A stretch of DNA of 10,554 bases from Bacteroidaceae bacterium (lineage in GTDB: Bacteria; Bacteroidota; Bacteroidia; Bacteroidales; Bacteroidaceae). The translations under genes were made by a program, and so were the position numbers. Of the stretch, positions 1 through 6,926 are shown one piece after another. The notes under the pieces are model-generated. The model did not search any database, had not been told where the DNA came from, and was given only the letters and a program-made list of their open reading frames with translations. The stretch is taken from contig JAILIJ010000228.1 in assembly GCA_024695315.1 (NCBI GenBank), positions 1-10,554 on the forward strand, read 5' to 3'. Every line of letters begins with the position of its first letter. Within the stretch, counting starts at the first letter, position 1.

Positions 1-13
1 GGCAATATGTCAG

Positions 14-73
14 TTCGTGCACCCTTCGTATTACCTTCGTTTCACCTTCGTGTGTCCTTCGTAATTATTTCGT
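14..73. repeat. 11-bp-periodic TTCGT array (left copy, six units)
   Basis: TTCGT occurs at 14, 25, 36, 47, 58 and 69, every step being exactly 11 bp. The four central units share the longer core CCTTCGT (23-29, 34-40, 45-51, 56-62), while the remaining 4 bp of each unit vary. On the minus strand the unit reads ACGAAGG followed by four variable bases. An 11-bp period is about one DNA helical turn, so every core would sit on the same face of the helix. The period is not a multiple of three, so it is not a coding repeat. A similar array in the same orientation lies at 10380-10419. Function unknown; a protein-binding array or a decayed tandem duplication are both possible. Confidence 0.85.
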
Positions 74-156
74 GTCTCCTCAACTAACAAAAAGAAAGTG
101 GATTTTCGAAGCTCTGCTGACAAATTGATAAAATTAACTGAGCCAGACGAATTTGT

Positions 157-364
157 TTAGAAAAGAGTTCTGTAGCCGGAGCTATTGAATAGAATCATGA
201 TAACCATAACATCAGCATCCGACATGGCCGAGTCCCAAGGTATTTGCGTTTGAGAGGTTTATTAGCATCATCTTGGAATATTTTGCCATCATACGGTTAA
301 GTAACTTGCAGAACTCATTTGCCATAAAGAAAATTTCTGTAACTTTGCTTTCGGTAATTACCAA
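157..364 (-). pseudogene. Relic of an IS982-like transposase (N-terminal part, frameshifted)
   Basis: No intact ORF exists here, but the minus strand can be read in three consecutive pieces that together resemble the N-terminus of Bacteroidetes IS982-type (DDE) transposases. From 364 (a TTG where a start would be expected) it reads ESKVTEIFFMANEFCK and then MMAKYSK. After a shift near 271-276 a second frame gives KPLKRKYLG. After another shift near 230-245 the third frame, from 225 to a stop at 159-157, gives MSDADVMVIMILFNSSGYR. I recall family members with TEIFCxADDFCK, a KRKY-type segment, and MSxAEIMxIMILFHxSGYR in that order and spacing. The catalytic DDE part is missing, so the relic is inactive. 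The family assignment rests on remembered sequences, not on a search. Confidence 0.75.
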
Positions 365-518
365 ATTTACAAACAATTAAAATTCGTCGAACTCACGTTA
401 ATAATAAGTAAGGGGGGGGAGTGGAGAATAAATCCGTATGTGGATATTTTTTACCCTTTTTTCGTCCTGTCATAAATAGTTTTCTTGGGCTAAATGTGAT
501 GGTTTACGTAAAAATGAC
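365..518. other. Gene-free stretch between transposase relic and proA promoter
   Basis: I see no ORF, RNA gene or riboswitch-like fold here. The one notable element is a run of eight G at 412-419, out of character with the AT-rich surroundings. A perfect 10-bp palindrome (GGTAATTACC, 353-362) lies just left of this stretch, at the start of the relic reading frame. Confidence 0.5.
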
Positions 519-526
519 TAACTTTG
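519..526 (+). promoter_or_regulatory. Probable proA promoter (-7 box)
   Basis: TAACTTTG matches the Bacteroidetes -7 consensus TAnnTTTG and lies 26 bp before the proA ATG, which would give a leader of about 20 nt. The -33 element is poor: the best candidate at 20-bp spacing is TGTG at 495-498, one mismatch from TTTG. Confidence 0.55.
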
Positions 527-552
527 CAATGAATTGAAAATTACATCCTAAA

Positions 553-1803
553 ATGACTTTACAAGATACATTCCAAAAGGTTAAGGACGCGAGTATAGAA
601 CTTTCAGTCCTTGACGGTGACACCATAAATACTATTTTGAACGCCGTTGCTGATGCTGCAATAGCTCAAACAGAGTCTATTATTGAAGCAAATGCTAAGG
701 ATTTGAGTCGTATGGACCCTGAAAATCCGATGTATGACCGTCTAAAGCTCACACGGGAGCGAATTGAGGGTATTGCAGCCGACACGCGTAAGGTGGCGAC
801 TTTGAATTCTCCGCTCGGCAGGGTTCTAAAACATCACGTTTTACCAAATGGGCTTGACTTGACAAGGGTGAGTGTGCCTTTTGGCGTGATAGGAATAGTA
901 TATGAAGCGCGTCCAAATGTTACTTTTGACGTGTTTGCCTTATGTCTAAAGTCAGGTAACGCTTGCATCCTGAAGGGTGGTAAGGATGCCGATGATAGTA
1001 ATCGTACTATTGTGGCGATTATAAAGGGAGTGTTGAGAGAGTATGGTATAAACGAAAATATCATAGAACTATTACCAGCTACACATGAAGCTACGGCTGA
1101 ATTGCTTCATGCAAATGGATATGTTGATTTGGTCATTCCTCGTGGCAGCAAACGTCTTATCACTTTTGTGCGTCAGGAGGCGAGTGTGCCAGTAATTGAG
1201 ACCGGTGCAGGTGTTTGTCATGCTTATTTTGACAAGTATGGCGATGCTGATAAGGGGGCTAAAATTATCAATAATGCCAAGACAAGGAGGGTAAGCGTAT
1301 GTAATGCCCTTGATTGCACTATTATTCATGAGGATCGTTTGGTAGACTTGCCAAAGATATGTAAGCCTTTGCAGGATAGTAATGTCTTGATTTATGCCGA
1401 CGCTCCTGCTCTTGCTGCTTTACAGGGCGAATATCCTGCTGATTTGCTCAAGCCTTCGACTGAAGAGAGTTACGGAACGGAATTTCAAGCATATACTATG
1501 GCTATAAAGACTGTTTCCTGTATTGAAGAGGCAATAGCTCATATACGTAAAAATGGTAGTGGACATAGTGAATGTATTATCACAGAGAATGCTGAGTCTG
1601 CTGACATTTTCCTCAAGAAGGTTGATGCTGCTTGTGTCTACCATAACGCTCCAACTTCGTTTACGGATGGTGCTCAGTTCGGCTTAGGTGCGGAAATTGG
1701 TATTTCAACACAGAAATTACATGCTCGTGGACCTATGGCTCTTGAAGAGATTACCACGTATAAGTGGATTATCAAAGGTAATGGGCAAACACGTCCAAAA
1801 TAG
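553..1803 (+). CDS. proA: Gamma-glutamyl phosphate reductase (glutamate-5-semialdehyde dehydrogenase)
   Basis: ProA reduces gamma-glutamyl phosphate with NADPH to glutamate-5-semialdehyde in the cytoplasm, the second step of proline synthesis; the product cyclises to 1-pyrroline-5-carboxylate. The 416-aa length matches the usual ~415-420 aa. Family signatures are visible: PFGVIGIVYEARPNVTFD (about 109-126), SGNACILKGGK (134-144), VIETGAGVCHAYFD (214-227), and NAKTRRVSVCNA (241-252), whose C250 aligns with the catalytic cysteine of the aldehyde-dehydrogenase fold. The C-terminal FGLGAEIGISTQKLHARGP block is typical. The start is supported by the upstream -7 box. ProB (glutamate 5-kinase), often the neighbour of proA, is not upstream: 552 bp of non-coding DNA precede the gene. 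A HAD phosphatase follows after 64 bp and may be co-transcribed. Confidence 0.96.
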   Translation: MTLQDTFQKVKDASIELSVLDGDTINTILNAVADAAIAQTESIIEANAKDLSRMDPENPMYDRLKLTRERIEGIAADTRKVATLNSPLGRVLKHHVLPNGLDLTRVSVPFGVIGIVYEARPNVTFDVFALCLKSGNACILKGGKDADDSNRTIVAIIKGVLREYGINENIIELLPATHEATAELLHANGYVDLVIPRGSKRLITFVRQEASVPVIETGAGVCHAYFDKYGDADKGAKIINNAKTRRVSVCNALDCTIIHEDRLVDLPKICKPLQDSNVLIYADAPALAALQGEYPADLLKPSTEESYGTEFQAYTMAIKTVSCIEEAIAHIRKNGSGHSECIITENAESADIFLKKVDAACVYHNAPTSFTDGAQFGLGAEIGISTQKLHARGPMALEEITTYKWIIKGNGQTRPK

Positions 1804-1867
1804 GGTCGAACATGATATTGGACGTTATTGATTAAAAAGATTTTTTGATTAAACATTTAGGATAACT

Positions 1868-2512
1868 ATGGGAAAGCTTAAAGCGTGTCTCTTCGATCTC
1901 GATGGGACTTTATTTGATACTGAGGGGCAATATACAGTAATATGGAGTGCAATTGGCAAAAAATATCGCCCAGACATTCCAGACCTTGCGCAGGTTATAA
2001 AGGGTACAACGTTGAAACAGATCATGGAACGTTATTTTCCGGATGAGAATGTGCAGAAGAAGGTGTGTGAGGAACTTGATGAGTATGAGGCGCAAATGCG
2101 CTATGAGTTCATTGATGGAGCTCGTGATTTTCTGGACGACTTGAGAAGCCATGGCATAAAATGTGCTGTCGTAACTAGTAGTAATATGAAGAAGATGAAC
2201 TGTGTGGCTCGTCAGATGCCTGAGTTCAACACTCTTTTTGACCGTGTGCTCACTTCTGAAGATTTTGCTGCTTCTAAGCCTAATCCTGATTGTTATCTGT
2301 TAGGAGCTCGTGTGTTTGATGCAGCCCTTGACGAGTGTTTGGTTTTTGAAGATGCTTTTACTGGACTTCAAGCCGGCACATCTGCAGGCATTTTCACTGT
2401 GGGACTTGCAACTTATAATTCTCGTGAGGCCATACAGGACAGATGCGACTACGTCATAGACAATTTCGTCGGAATGACTTATGATAAGGCCGCGCACTTA
2501 CTTGAAAGGTAG
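1868..2512 (+). CDS. HAD-superfamily phosphatase (beta-phosphoglucomutase-like subfamily)
   Basis: A 214-aa soluble protein with all four HAD motifs. Motif I is FDLDGTLFD with nucleophile D10 and acid/base D12; motif II is VVTSSN with T103/S104; motif III is the lysine K137 in SKPNPDCY; motif IV is FEDAFTGLQAG with E161/D162 binding Mg2+. The residues between motifs I and II (about 15-90) form a helical C1-type cap, as in beta-phosphoglucomutase and phosphoglycolate phosphatase relatives. It probably hydrolyses a small phosphorylated metabolite, but the substrate cannot be read from sequence. A weak purine-rich site (AGGAT) lies about 5-10 nt before ATG. The 64-bp gap after proA contains the direct repeat TTGATTAAA (1828-1836 and 1845-1853) and no convincing terminator, so read-through from proA is plausible. 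Confidence 0.9.
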   Translation: MGKLKACLFDLDGTLFDTEGQYTVIWSAIGKKYRPDIPDLAQVIKGTTLKQIMERYFPDENVQKKVCEELDEYEAQMRYEFIDGARDFLDDLRSHGIKCAVVTSSNMKKMNCVARQMPEFNTLFDRVLTSEDFAASKPNPDCYLLGARVFDAALDECLVFEDAFTGLQAGTSAGIFTVGLATYNSREAIQDRCDYVIDNFVGMTYDKAAHLLER

Positions 2513-2562
2513 ACTTTGTATGGTCTTTCTGACAAGTTCCGAAACTTAAATAGTTATACTCT

Positions 2563-3345
2563 ATGAGAAAAATATCATTTAACTTTTGTCATTATAAGAA
2601 TGGCTTTTTCTTATATCTACTTGTGACCTTTATGGCTTTTGGATGTCCTTTGGCTATGTGGGGGCAAGGTACATTTAAGTTAGAAGGGAGGCTTGTGGAA
2701 GGACTTCGTGACTCGTCTTATTACATTTACATAAATGATTCGATAGGCCTATGTCCTGATGAACCGACGGATTCTGTGGAGGTAAAGAATCGTCGTTTCA
2801 AATATAAAGTTAAACTTGATAAGCCTTGTCAAGCTTATCTGAGAGCCGTATATGGCGACGGAACTCGTTCTCGCAAGTATATGGAGATGCTCTTAGTGCC
2901 TGGCGACAAGGCTGAACTCATGGTAAAAGATGGCGTGTATTCTATCCATGGATCTGGTTTCTATCGAGAATGGGGTGGCATAGATGATGTCTGTACGCCT
3001 ATTCAGCAGAAGATGTATGAGGCAAAGGTTAAGGCCGATTCATTATATAATAAAAATACAGATTCTAAGGTTAAGGAAAAGATTCTGCGAGATTACTTGT
3101 CTCTTTATAAAAAGTATGATGAAGAGTTGGATACCTTAGCAAGAGAGTATCTTAAAAAGCATAATGATGAGGAAGGCTGTGTGTATTATATTATCAGGCA
3201 CTTTGGACACAGAGAGGCTACATATAATATGGCCACGGATAATGTGAAAAATGGTAGGATAGCCAAGTTTATAAAGCATTATGTAGACCTTGAACGTGAG
3301 CTTTTCAAACAAAAAAAGGAATTTAGGAAATATCGCTTTAAGTGA
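2563..3345 (+). CDS. Exported DUF4369-like protein without a thioredoxin domain
   Basis: A 260-aa protein with an N-terminal signal: basic residues, a hydrophobic stretch at about 14-31, and a likely cleavage site near residue 34-36 (MWGQG). The cysteine at 28 (AFGC) is a poor lipobox, so a soluble periplasmic protein or one held by an uncleaved signal is more likely than a lipoprotein. Residues about 37-135 have the DUF4369 pattern: FKLEGRL, a TDSVEVKNRRFKYKV strand pair, then EMLLVPGDKAELMV and HGSG. In Bacteroidetes this domain usually precedes a TlpA/AhpC-type thioredoxin domain with a CxxC motif. Here the rest (about 145-260) is a lysine- and glutamate-rich, probably helical region with no CxxC, so no redox function can be claimed. 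Whether it was lost or never present is unknown. The gap to the HAD gene is 50 bp. Confidence 0.75.
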   Translation: MRKISFNFCHYKNGFFLYLLVTFMAFGCPLAMWGQGTFKLEGRLVEGLRDSSYYIYINDSIGLCPDEPTDSVEVKNRRFKYKVKLDKPCQAYLRAVYGDGTRSRKYMEMLLVPGDKAELMVKDGVYSIHGSGFYREWGGIDDVCTPIQQKMYEAKVKADSLYNKNTDSKVKEKILRDYLSLYKKYDEELDTLAREYLKKHNDEEGCVYYIIRHFGHREATYNMATDNVKNGRIAKFIKHYVDLERELFKQKKEFRKYRFK

Positions 3346-3357
3346 TTTTATTTATAT

Positions 3358-3906
3358 ATGGAACAGCAAGAATATCTTGATAATTATGAACAACAGCTAA
3401 AGGAGCATTTGCTTCGAATGCTGACGTCTATGGAGCTTTTGGATAAGCAGCTTTTAGAGAGTCCTGACATATCTGAAAAGTGGGATGAATTGGCACAATC
3501 GTATATTACGGATGCCATGAAGGAAATAGTCAATTATCCTACTGTGGCTCTTGGATGGGCTATGTATCTCGGAATGGCTGTAGCGCGTTTCTGGGACGAT
3601 GACTGGAGCATTTATTCTAAGGTGCCTAATCTGTATGAATACTTGCGTAACAAGAGGGGATTTGACTATATGGATGAAGTGGTGCGAGGCGAAATATTGG
3701 GGCTTGAGGGTGATGATTTTGACCGTATGGAAAGGATTGTTCAGGATTGTGCGCATCAGGTTGTAGGAAAGATTAGACATGAGCAGATTGAACCGCAGAG
3801 TCCTATGGCATTCTATGTTTATGTCAGAAGCGTTAAGGTGCTTTATCTTATTGGCGCTGCCATCGAGCTTAAGACTCTTGGATATAAGTTTGAAAAAGTG
3901 GGTTGA
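3358..3906 (+). CDS. Conserved-looking hypothetical protein (182 aa)
   Basis: I do not recognise a named family. It has no signal peptide. Residues 1-60 are charged and helical. Residues 59-80 (NYPTVALGWAMYLGMAVARFWD) are moderately hydrophobic, but aromatic and acidic residues make a buried helix likelier than a true membrane span. A second hydrophobic helix lies at about 150-172 (FYVYVRSVKVLYLIGAAIEL). It appears to be a mostly helical cytoplasmic protein. Its ATG lies 12 bp after the stop of the preceding gene, so the two are almost certainly co-transcribed. No Shine-Dalgarno site is visible, which is common in Bacteroidetes. The long open frame and well-formed protein composition support a real gene; function unknown. 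Confidence 0.8.
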   Translation: MEQQEYLDNYEQQLKEHLLRMLTSMELLDKQLLESPDISEKWDELAQSYITDAMKEIVNYPTVALGWAMYLGMAVARFWDDDWSIYSKVPNLYEYLRNKRGFDYMDEVVRGEILGLEGDDFDRMERIVQDCAHQVVGKIRHEQIEPQSPMAFYVYVRSVKVLYLIGAAIELKTLGYKFEKVG

Positions 3907-4073
3907 TTATTGGCAGAACTTGCCATAAATGGTTATTCGTAAAAAAGACTGAATGATTTTGTTGTAGAATAATCATGCCTTAATGGACGGAAAATAATTT
4001 TATCGTCACGTATTATTTTTTTATTACAAAATGCTTGGCATGACGATAATAAAAGAATAAAAATAGTAAGTTT

Positions 4074-4120
4074 CAAAATGAAGTGCCCTCCAGAAGTTGA
4101 CAAAAGCTTCTTGAGGGCAC
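4074..4120 (-). terminator. Hairpin terminator of the methyltransferase-hypD unit
   Basis: GTGCCCTC (4083-4090) pairs with GAGGGCAC (4113-4120). After one mismatch the stem continues with AGAAG (4092-4096) against CTTCT (4107-4111), leaving a 10-nt loop. Read on the minus strand the stem is followed by TTCATTTT, a modest U-tract; on the plus strand it is followed by TCAAAGTATA, which is not T-rich. It lies 45 bp beyond the stop of the 81-aa ORF, the right place to end that transcript. It may also act less efficiently for plus-strand transcripts coming from 3906. Confidence 0.7.
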
Positions 4121-4165
4121 TCAAAGTATATAAAGGCAGAGCGCTTTTGATGGGAATTTATGTTG

Positions 4166-4411
4166 TCAATGTGAACGTACGAACTGGCCTTCAGCCATAT
4201 CTCCGAAACATCGATCTTCCATATTTTCGAGCATATTGTCAAGTTCTTGTTGACAATGCTTCTCATAGTCCGTTTTTTCCTCTGGTTCCTCCTTTTTATT
4301 ATTAGGGTCAGGGAAATTCATATTTCCATGTCCTATGAGTTCAGCAAAAGGATTAGCCGTCTTCTCATCGAGTTTTTGCTCGTCATCCTTTTTTGTCCAA
4401 AAGCTTGCCAT
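4166..4411 (-). CDS. Small acidic protein downstream of hypD (81 aa)
   Basis: An 81-aa ORF whose ATG lies 19 bp after the hypD stop, on the same strand and before the shared terminator. The product is hydrophilic, rich in Asp, Glu and Lys, and has no signal or membrane segment. It has an N-terminal KKDDEQKLDEK stretch, a central AELIGHGNMNFPDP segment, and a C-terminal helix-like half with two cysteines (in EKHCQQ and EDRCFGD). No known domain is recognised, and it is not a radical-SAM activase. Support for a real gene comes from operon-like position and spacing rather than homology. The opposite strand is also open over part of this region, so a chance ORF cannot be excluded. Confidence 0.55.
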   Translation of the reverse strand: MASFWTKKDDEQKLDEKTANPFAELIGHGNMNFPDPNNKKEEPEEKTDYEKHCQQELDNMLENMEDRCFGDMAEGQFVRSH

Positions 4412-4430
4412 ATAGTCTTTATTTTCTTAG

Positions 4431-6920
4431 TTAAAATTCTTCATTTTCCGTACGTGCGATAATCTCGTTTTGGAGTTGTGCCGTCATGTCGTTGAAGTAG
4501 TCTGAGTATCCAGCTACACGTACCAAGAGGTCCTTGTATTCGTCTGGATGAGTCTGTGCTTCAAGCAGAGTGGCGGTATCTACCACGTTGAACTGTATGT
4601 GGTGTCCACCGAGGTTGAAGTAAGTACGTATGAGACTTACGATTTTCTTGAGGTCTTCATCGCGTTTGAAAAGTTGTGGTACGAATCTTACGTTTAGTAA
4701 TGTACCTCCAGACTTTGTTTGGTCGAGTTTGCCGAGGCTCTTGACCACGGAAGTAGGTCCATTTGTGTCAGCTCCATGTGCAGGTGACGTGCCGTCGCTG
4801 ATGGCGAATTTAGCAAGTCGTCCGTTGCAACTTGCTCCGCATACGCTGCCGAAATAGTTATGGCAAGTAGTTGAGAGCATATTCAGTTCTGTTGATCCTC
4901 CTCGAGTGTTAGGATGTCCCTTGATGGCCTTTACGAGGTCGTCGTAAACCTTTACGGCAATGCTGTCGGCGTAGTCGTCATCATTTCCGAAGAATGGTGT
5001 TCGGTTGATGATGAACTGTCGCATTTTCTCGTTTCCTTCAAAGTTGTGGGCCACAGCGTCGAGGATTTCGTCCATAGTGAATTTATGGTCCTCAAAAACA
5101 TGTTTCTTGAGAGTTGACAGACAGTCGGTAATAGTTCCGAGTCCTGTACACTGGATATATTGAGTGTTATATCTTGCTCCGCCGGAATAGTAGTCCTTTC
5201 CGCGTGTGATGCAGTCGTCGATGAAGAGTGATAGGAAAGTGGCTGGAGCATATAGAGAGAACATACGCTCAATATAATTGTTAACGGCCAATTTCATGTT
5301 TACGAAATATACCATCTGTTTGTGGTATGCGTCGTAAAGCTCTTCGTAAGTTTTGAAAGTACGTGGATCGCCGGTTTCCAGTCCTAGTTTCTTGCCAGTA
5401 ACTGGGTCGAGTCCATTGTTGAGAGTAATCTCTAGAATCTTTGGAGTATTGAGGTATCCGGTGAGAATATATGCCTCTTTACCGAAGGCTCCCACTTCTA
5501 TACATCCAGATGTACCTCCCTCGCGAGCGTCTTCAAGGCTTTTACCTTGGTTGACGAGTTCTTGAACGTAGGTGTCAGGATTGAAGCAAGAAGGATATCC
5601 GTGTCCTTGTCGGATGACTTTAGCTCCGGCTATTACGAATTCATCAGGAGTTACCTTGCTGACGTGGATAGATAGTCCTGGCTGTAGCTCGTGGAGTTCC
5701 TCTTGTACTTCAAGTATTATATATGATATTTCATTTGTGGCGTCGTTGCCATATTTGTCGATTCCACCAATATTGATATTTGTGAAATCATTATATGTTC
5801 CTGATTCGAGAGCCGTAACGCCTACCTTTGGAGGTGCTGGTTGGTTGTTGAACTTAATCCAGAAGCAAGAAATAAGTTCTTTGGCTTTATCTCGAGTAAG
5901 GGTGCCGTCCTCAAGTCCTTTTTTATAGAAAGGGTAGAGGTGTTGGTCTATATGCCCAGGGTTCATGCAGTCCCAGCCATTGAGTTCTGTAACTGTTCCG
6001 AGATGTACGAACCAATACATTTGGATAGCTTCGTGCATATCGCGTGGAGCGTGAGCAGGAACCCATCGGCAAGTATCTTCAATTTTCTTCAGTTCTTCAA
6101 TTCTCTGTAGAATGGCAGCTTTTTCGTCTTGTGACAAATTGGCCTCTTGACATTTAGCTTTAAGCTCTTCGCCCATTTTGTGTGCCAGGTCAGCATGACG
6201 TTCAGCTAAAAGAATTGCGGCGTCGCAACTTATGTCCATAGCTTGCAGTTCCATCTGCTTATCTGTTGCTTCTGGGTCATTTATGAAGTCGAGTTCGTCA
6301 AGCGTTTTCTTGATTAACGCCTTACAATCGAGAAGTCCACGGTGGTACATTTTGCTGTCCATAGATGTATGTCCTCCTGCGCGCTGTTCCATGAATTCGG
6401 TAAATACTCCAGCGTGGTATGCTTCTTCCCATTCTTTGCTCACATGGTTGAAGATACGTTCTCTCTGTGTACGTCCCTGCCAGTAAGGTATGACTTCTCT
6501 TTCGTAAGTGTCGATATCTTCCTGTGAGATGTGGTAAGGCTGTAGCTCACGGCTGTCGAGCGTGTGTAAGTCCTCAACGGTATGGCATGTAAGTTCTGGG
6601 AAAGTAGGTACAGCCTTTGGAACTGGTCCTCTTTCTCCGACGATAAGTTCGTCTTTTCCTATGTAGATAGTTTTCTTTTTACAAATCTCATAGAAATTTC
6701 GTGCACGGAGGATGCAGTTAGGCATCTTGCCGTAGTTTTCCTTATAGAACGCCGTTTCTATGAGTGCTCGTTCGATAGTGAGCGTAGGCTCCGTTTCGAT
6801 ACTTTGTTTGTGCAGTCTCTTGATGCGTTCGTTCATACCTCCCTCATTTTCTGGATACTGTAGAGAGAAGTTCATCTTGCTATGTGGTGCACGTGATGCC
6901 ACTCTTTTTGCTTCTGACAT
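4431..6920 (-). CDS. hypD: Trans-4-hydroxy-L-proline dehydratase (glycyl radical enzyme)
   Basis: An oxygen-sensitive cytoplasmic enzyme that uses a glycyl radical to dehydrate trans-4-hydroxyproline to 1-pyrroline-5-carboxylate, which ProC then reduces to proline. The thiyl cysteine and general base are C473 and E475 (SGCIEVGAFGKEAY), and the radical glycine is G804 (RVAGYSD). Compared with Clostridioides difficile HypD as I remember it, the substrate-pocket residues D278, S334, D339, F340, Y450 and T645 appear at D317, S373, D378, F379, Y489 and T684, a constant offset of 39. F152 and H160 appear at F176 and H184. This separates it from pyruvate formate-lyase and glycerol or choline dehydratases. 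About 15 residues are inserted near 250-275. The N-terminus is about 24-28 residues longer than expected; ATG at 6836 (801 aa, MNERIK) is an alternative start, with GAGGGAGG lying very close to it. The gene begins 6 bp after the methyltransferase stop. No activase is in the window. Confidence 0.9.
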   Translation of the reverse strand: MSEAKRVASRAPHSKMNFSLQYPENEGGMNERIKRLHKQSIETEPTLTIERALIETAFYKENYGKMPNCILRARNFYEICKKKTIYIGKDELIVGERGPVPKAVPTFPELTCHTVEDLHTLDSRELQPYHISQEDIDTYEREVIPYWQGRTQRERIFNHVSKEWEEAYHAGVFTEFMEQRAGGHTSMDSKMYHRGLLDCKALIKKTLDELDFINDPEATDKQMELQAMDISCDAAILLAERHADLAHKMGEELKAKCQEANLSQDEKAAILQRIEELKKIEDTCRWVPAHAPRDMHEAIQMYWFVHLGTVTELNGWDCMNPGHIDQHLYPFYKKGLEDGTLTRDKAKELISCFWIKFNNQPAPPKVGVTALESGTYNDFTNINIGGIDKYGNDATNEISYIILEVQEELHELQPGLSIHVSKVTPDEFVIAGAKVIRQGHGYPSCFNPDTYVQELVNQGKSLEDAREGGTSGCIEVGAFGKEAYILTGYLNTPKILEITLNNGLDPVTGKKLGLETGDPRTFKTYEELYDAYHKQMVYFVNMKLAVNNYIERMFSLYAPATFLSLFIDDCITRGKDYYSGGARYNTQYIQCTGLGTITDCLSTLKKHVFEDHKFTMDEILDAVAHNFEGNEKMRQFIINRTPFFGNDDDYADSIAVKVYDDLVKAIKGHPNTRGGSTELNMLSTTCHNYFGSVCGASCNGRLAKFAISDGTSPAHGADTNGPTSVVKSLGKLDQTKSGGTLLNVRFVPQLFKRDEDLKKIVSLIRTYFNLGGHHIQFNVVDTATLLEAQTHPDEYKDLLVRVAGYSDYFNDMTAQLQNEIIARTENEEF

Positions 6921-6926
6921 GTGAGT

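Noticed and set aside
14..73. CRISPR array
   Set aside because: The repeat unit is only 5-7 bp with 4-bp gaps, far shorter than CRISPR repeats and spacers, and no cas gene is present.
318..347. Promoter-like TTTG (318-321) and TAACTTTG (340-347), 18 bp apart, on the plus strand
   Set aside because: It matches the Bacteroidetes promoter pattern but lies inside the transposase relic, whose minus-strand codons explain the sequence, and no gene starts just downstream. It could at most give proA a second, long leader.
4000..4049. Inverted repeat TTATCGTCA / TGACGATAA as a terminator for the plus-strand gene ending at 3906
   Set aside because: The 9-bp arms are separated by 32 nt and no T-tract follows on the plus strand, so it is a weak hairpin at best. 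It could be an AT-rich coincidence or an operator.
4078..4305. Plus-strand open frame of 75 codons between the convergent gene blocks
   Set aside because: It begins in the terminator hairpin and runs antisense to the 81-aa ORF. It has no start signal or recognisable protein features.
4431..6920. Annotation as pyruvate formate-lyase
   Set aside because: The pyruvate formate-lyase Cys-Cys pair is absent. The Cys-x-Glu motif and the substrate-pocket residues are those of hydroxyproline dehydratase.
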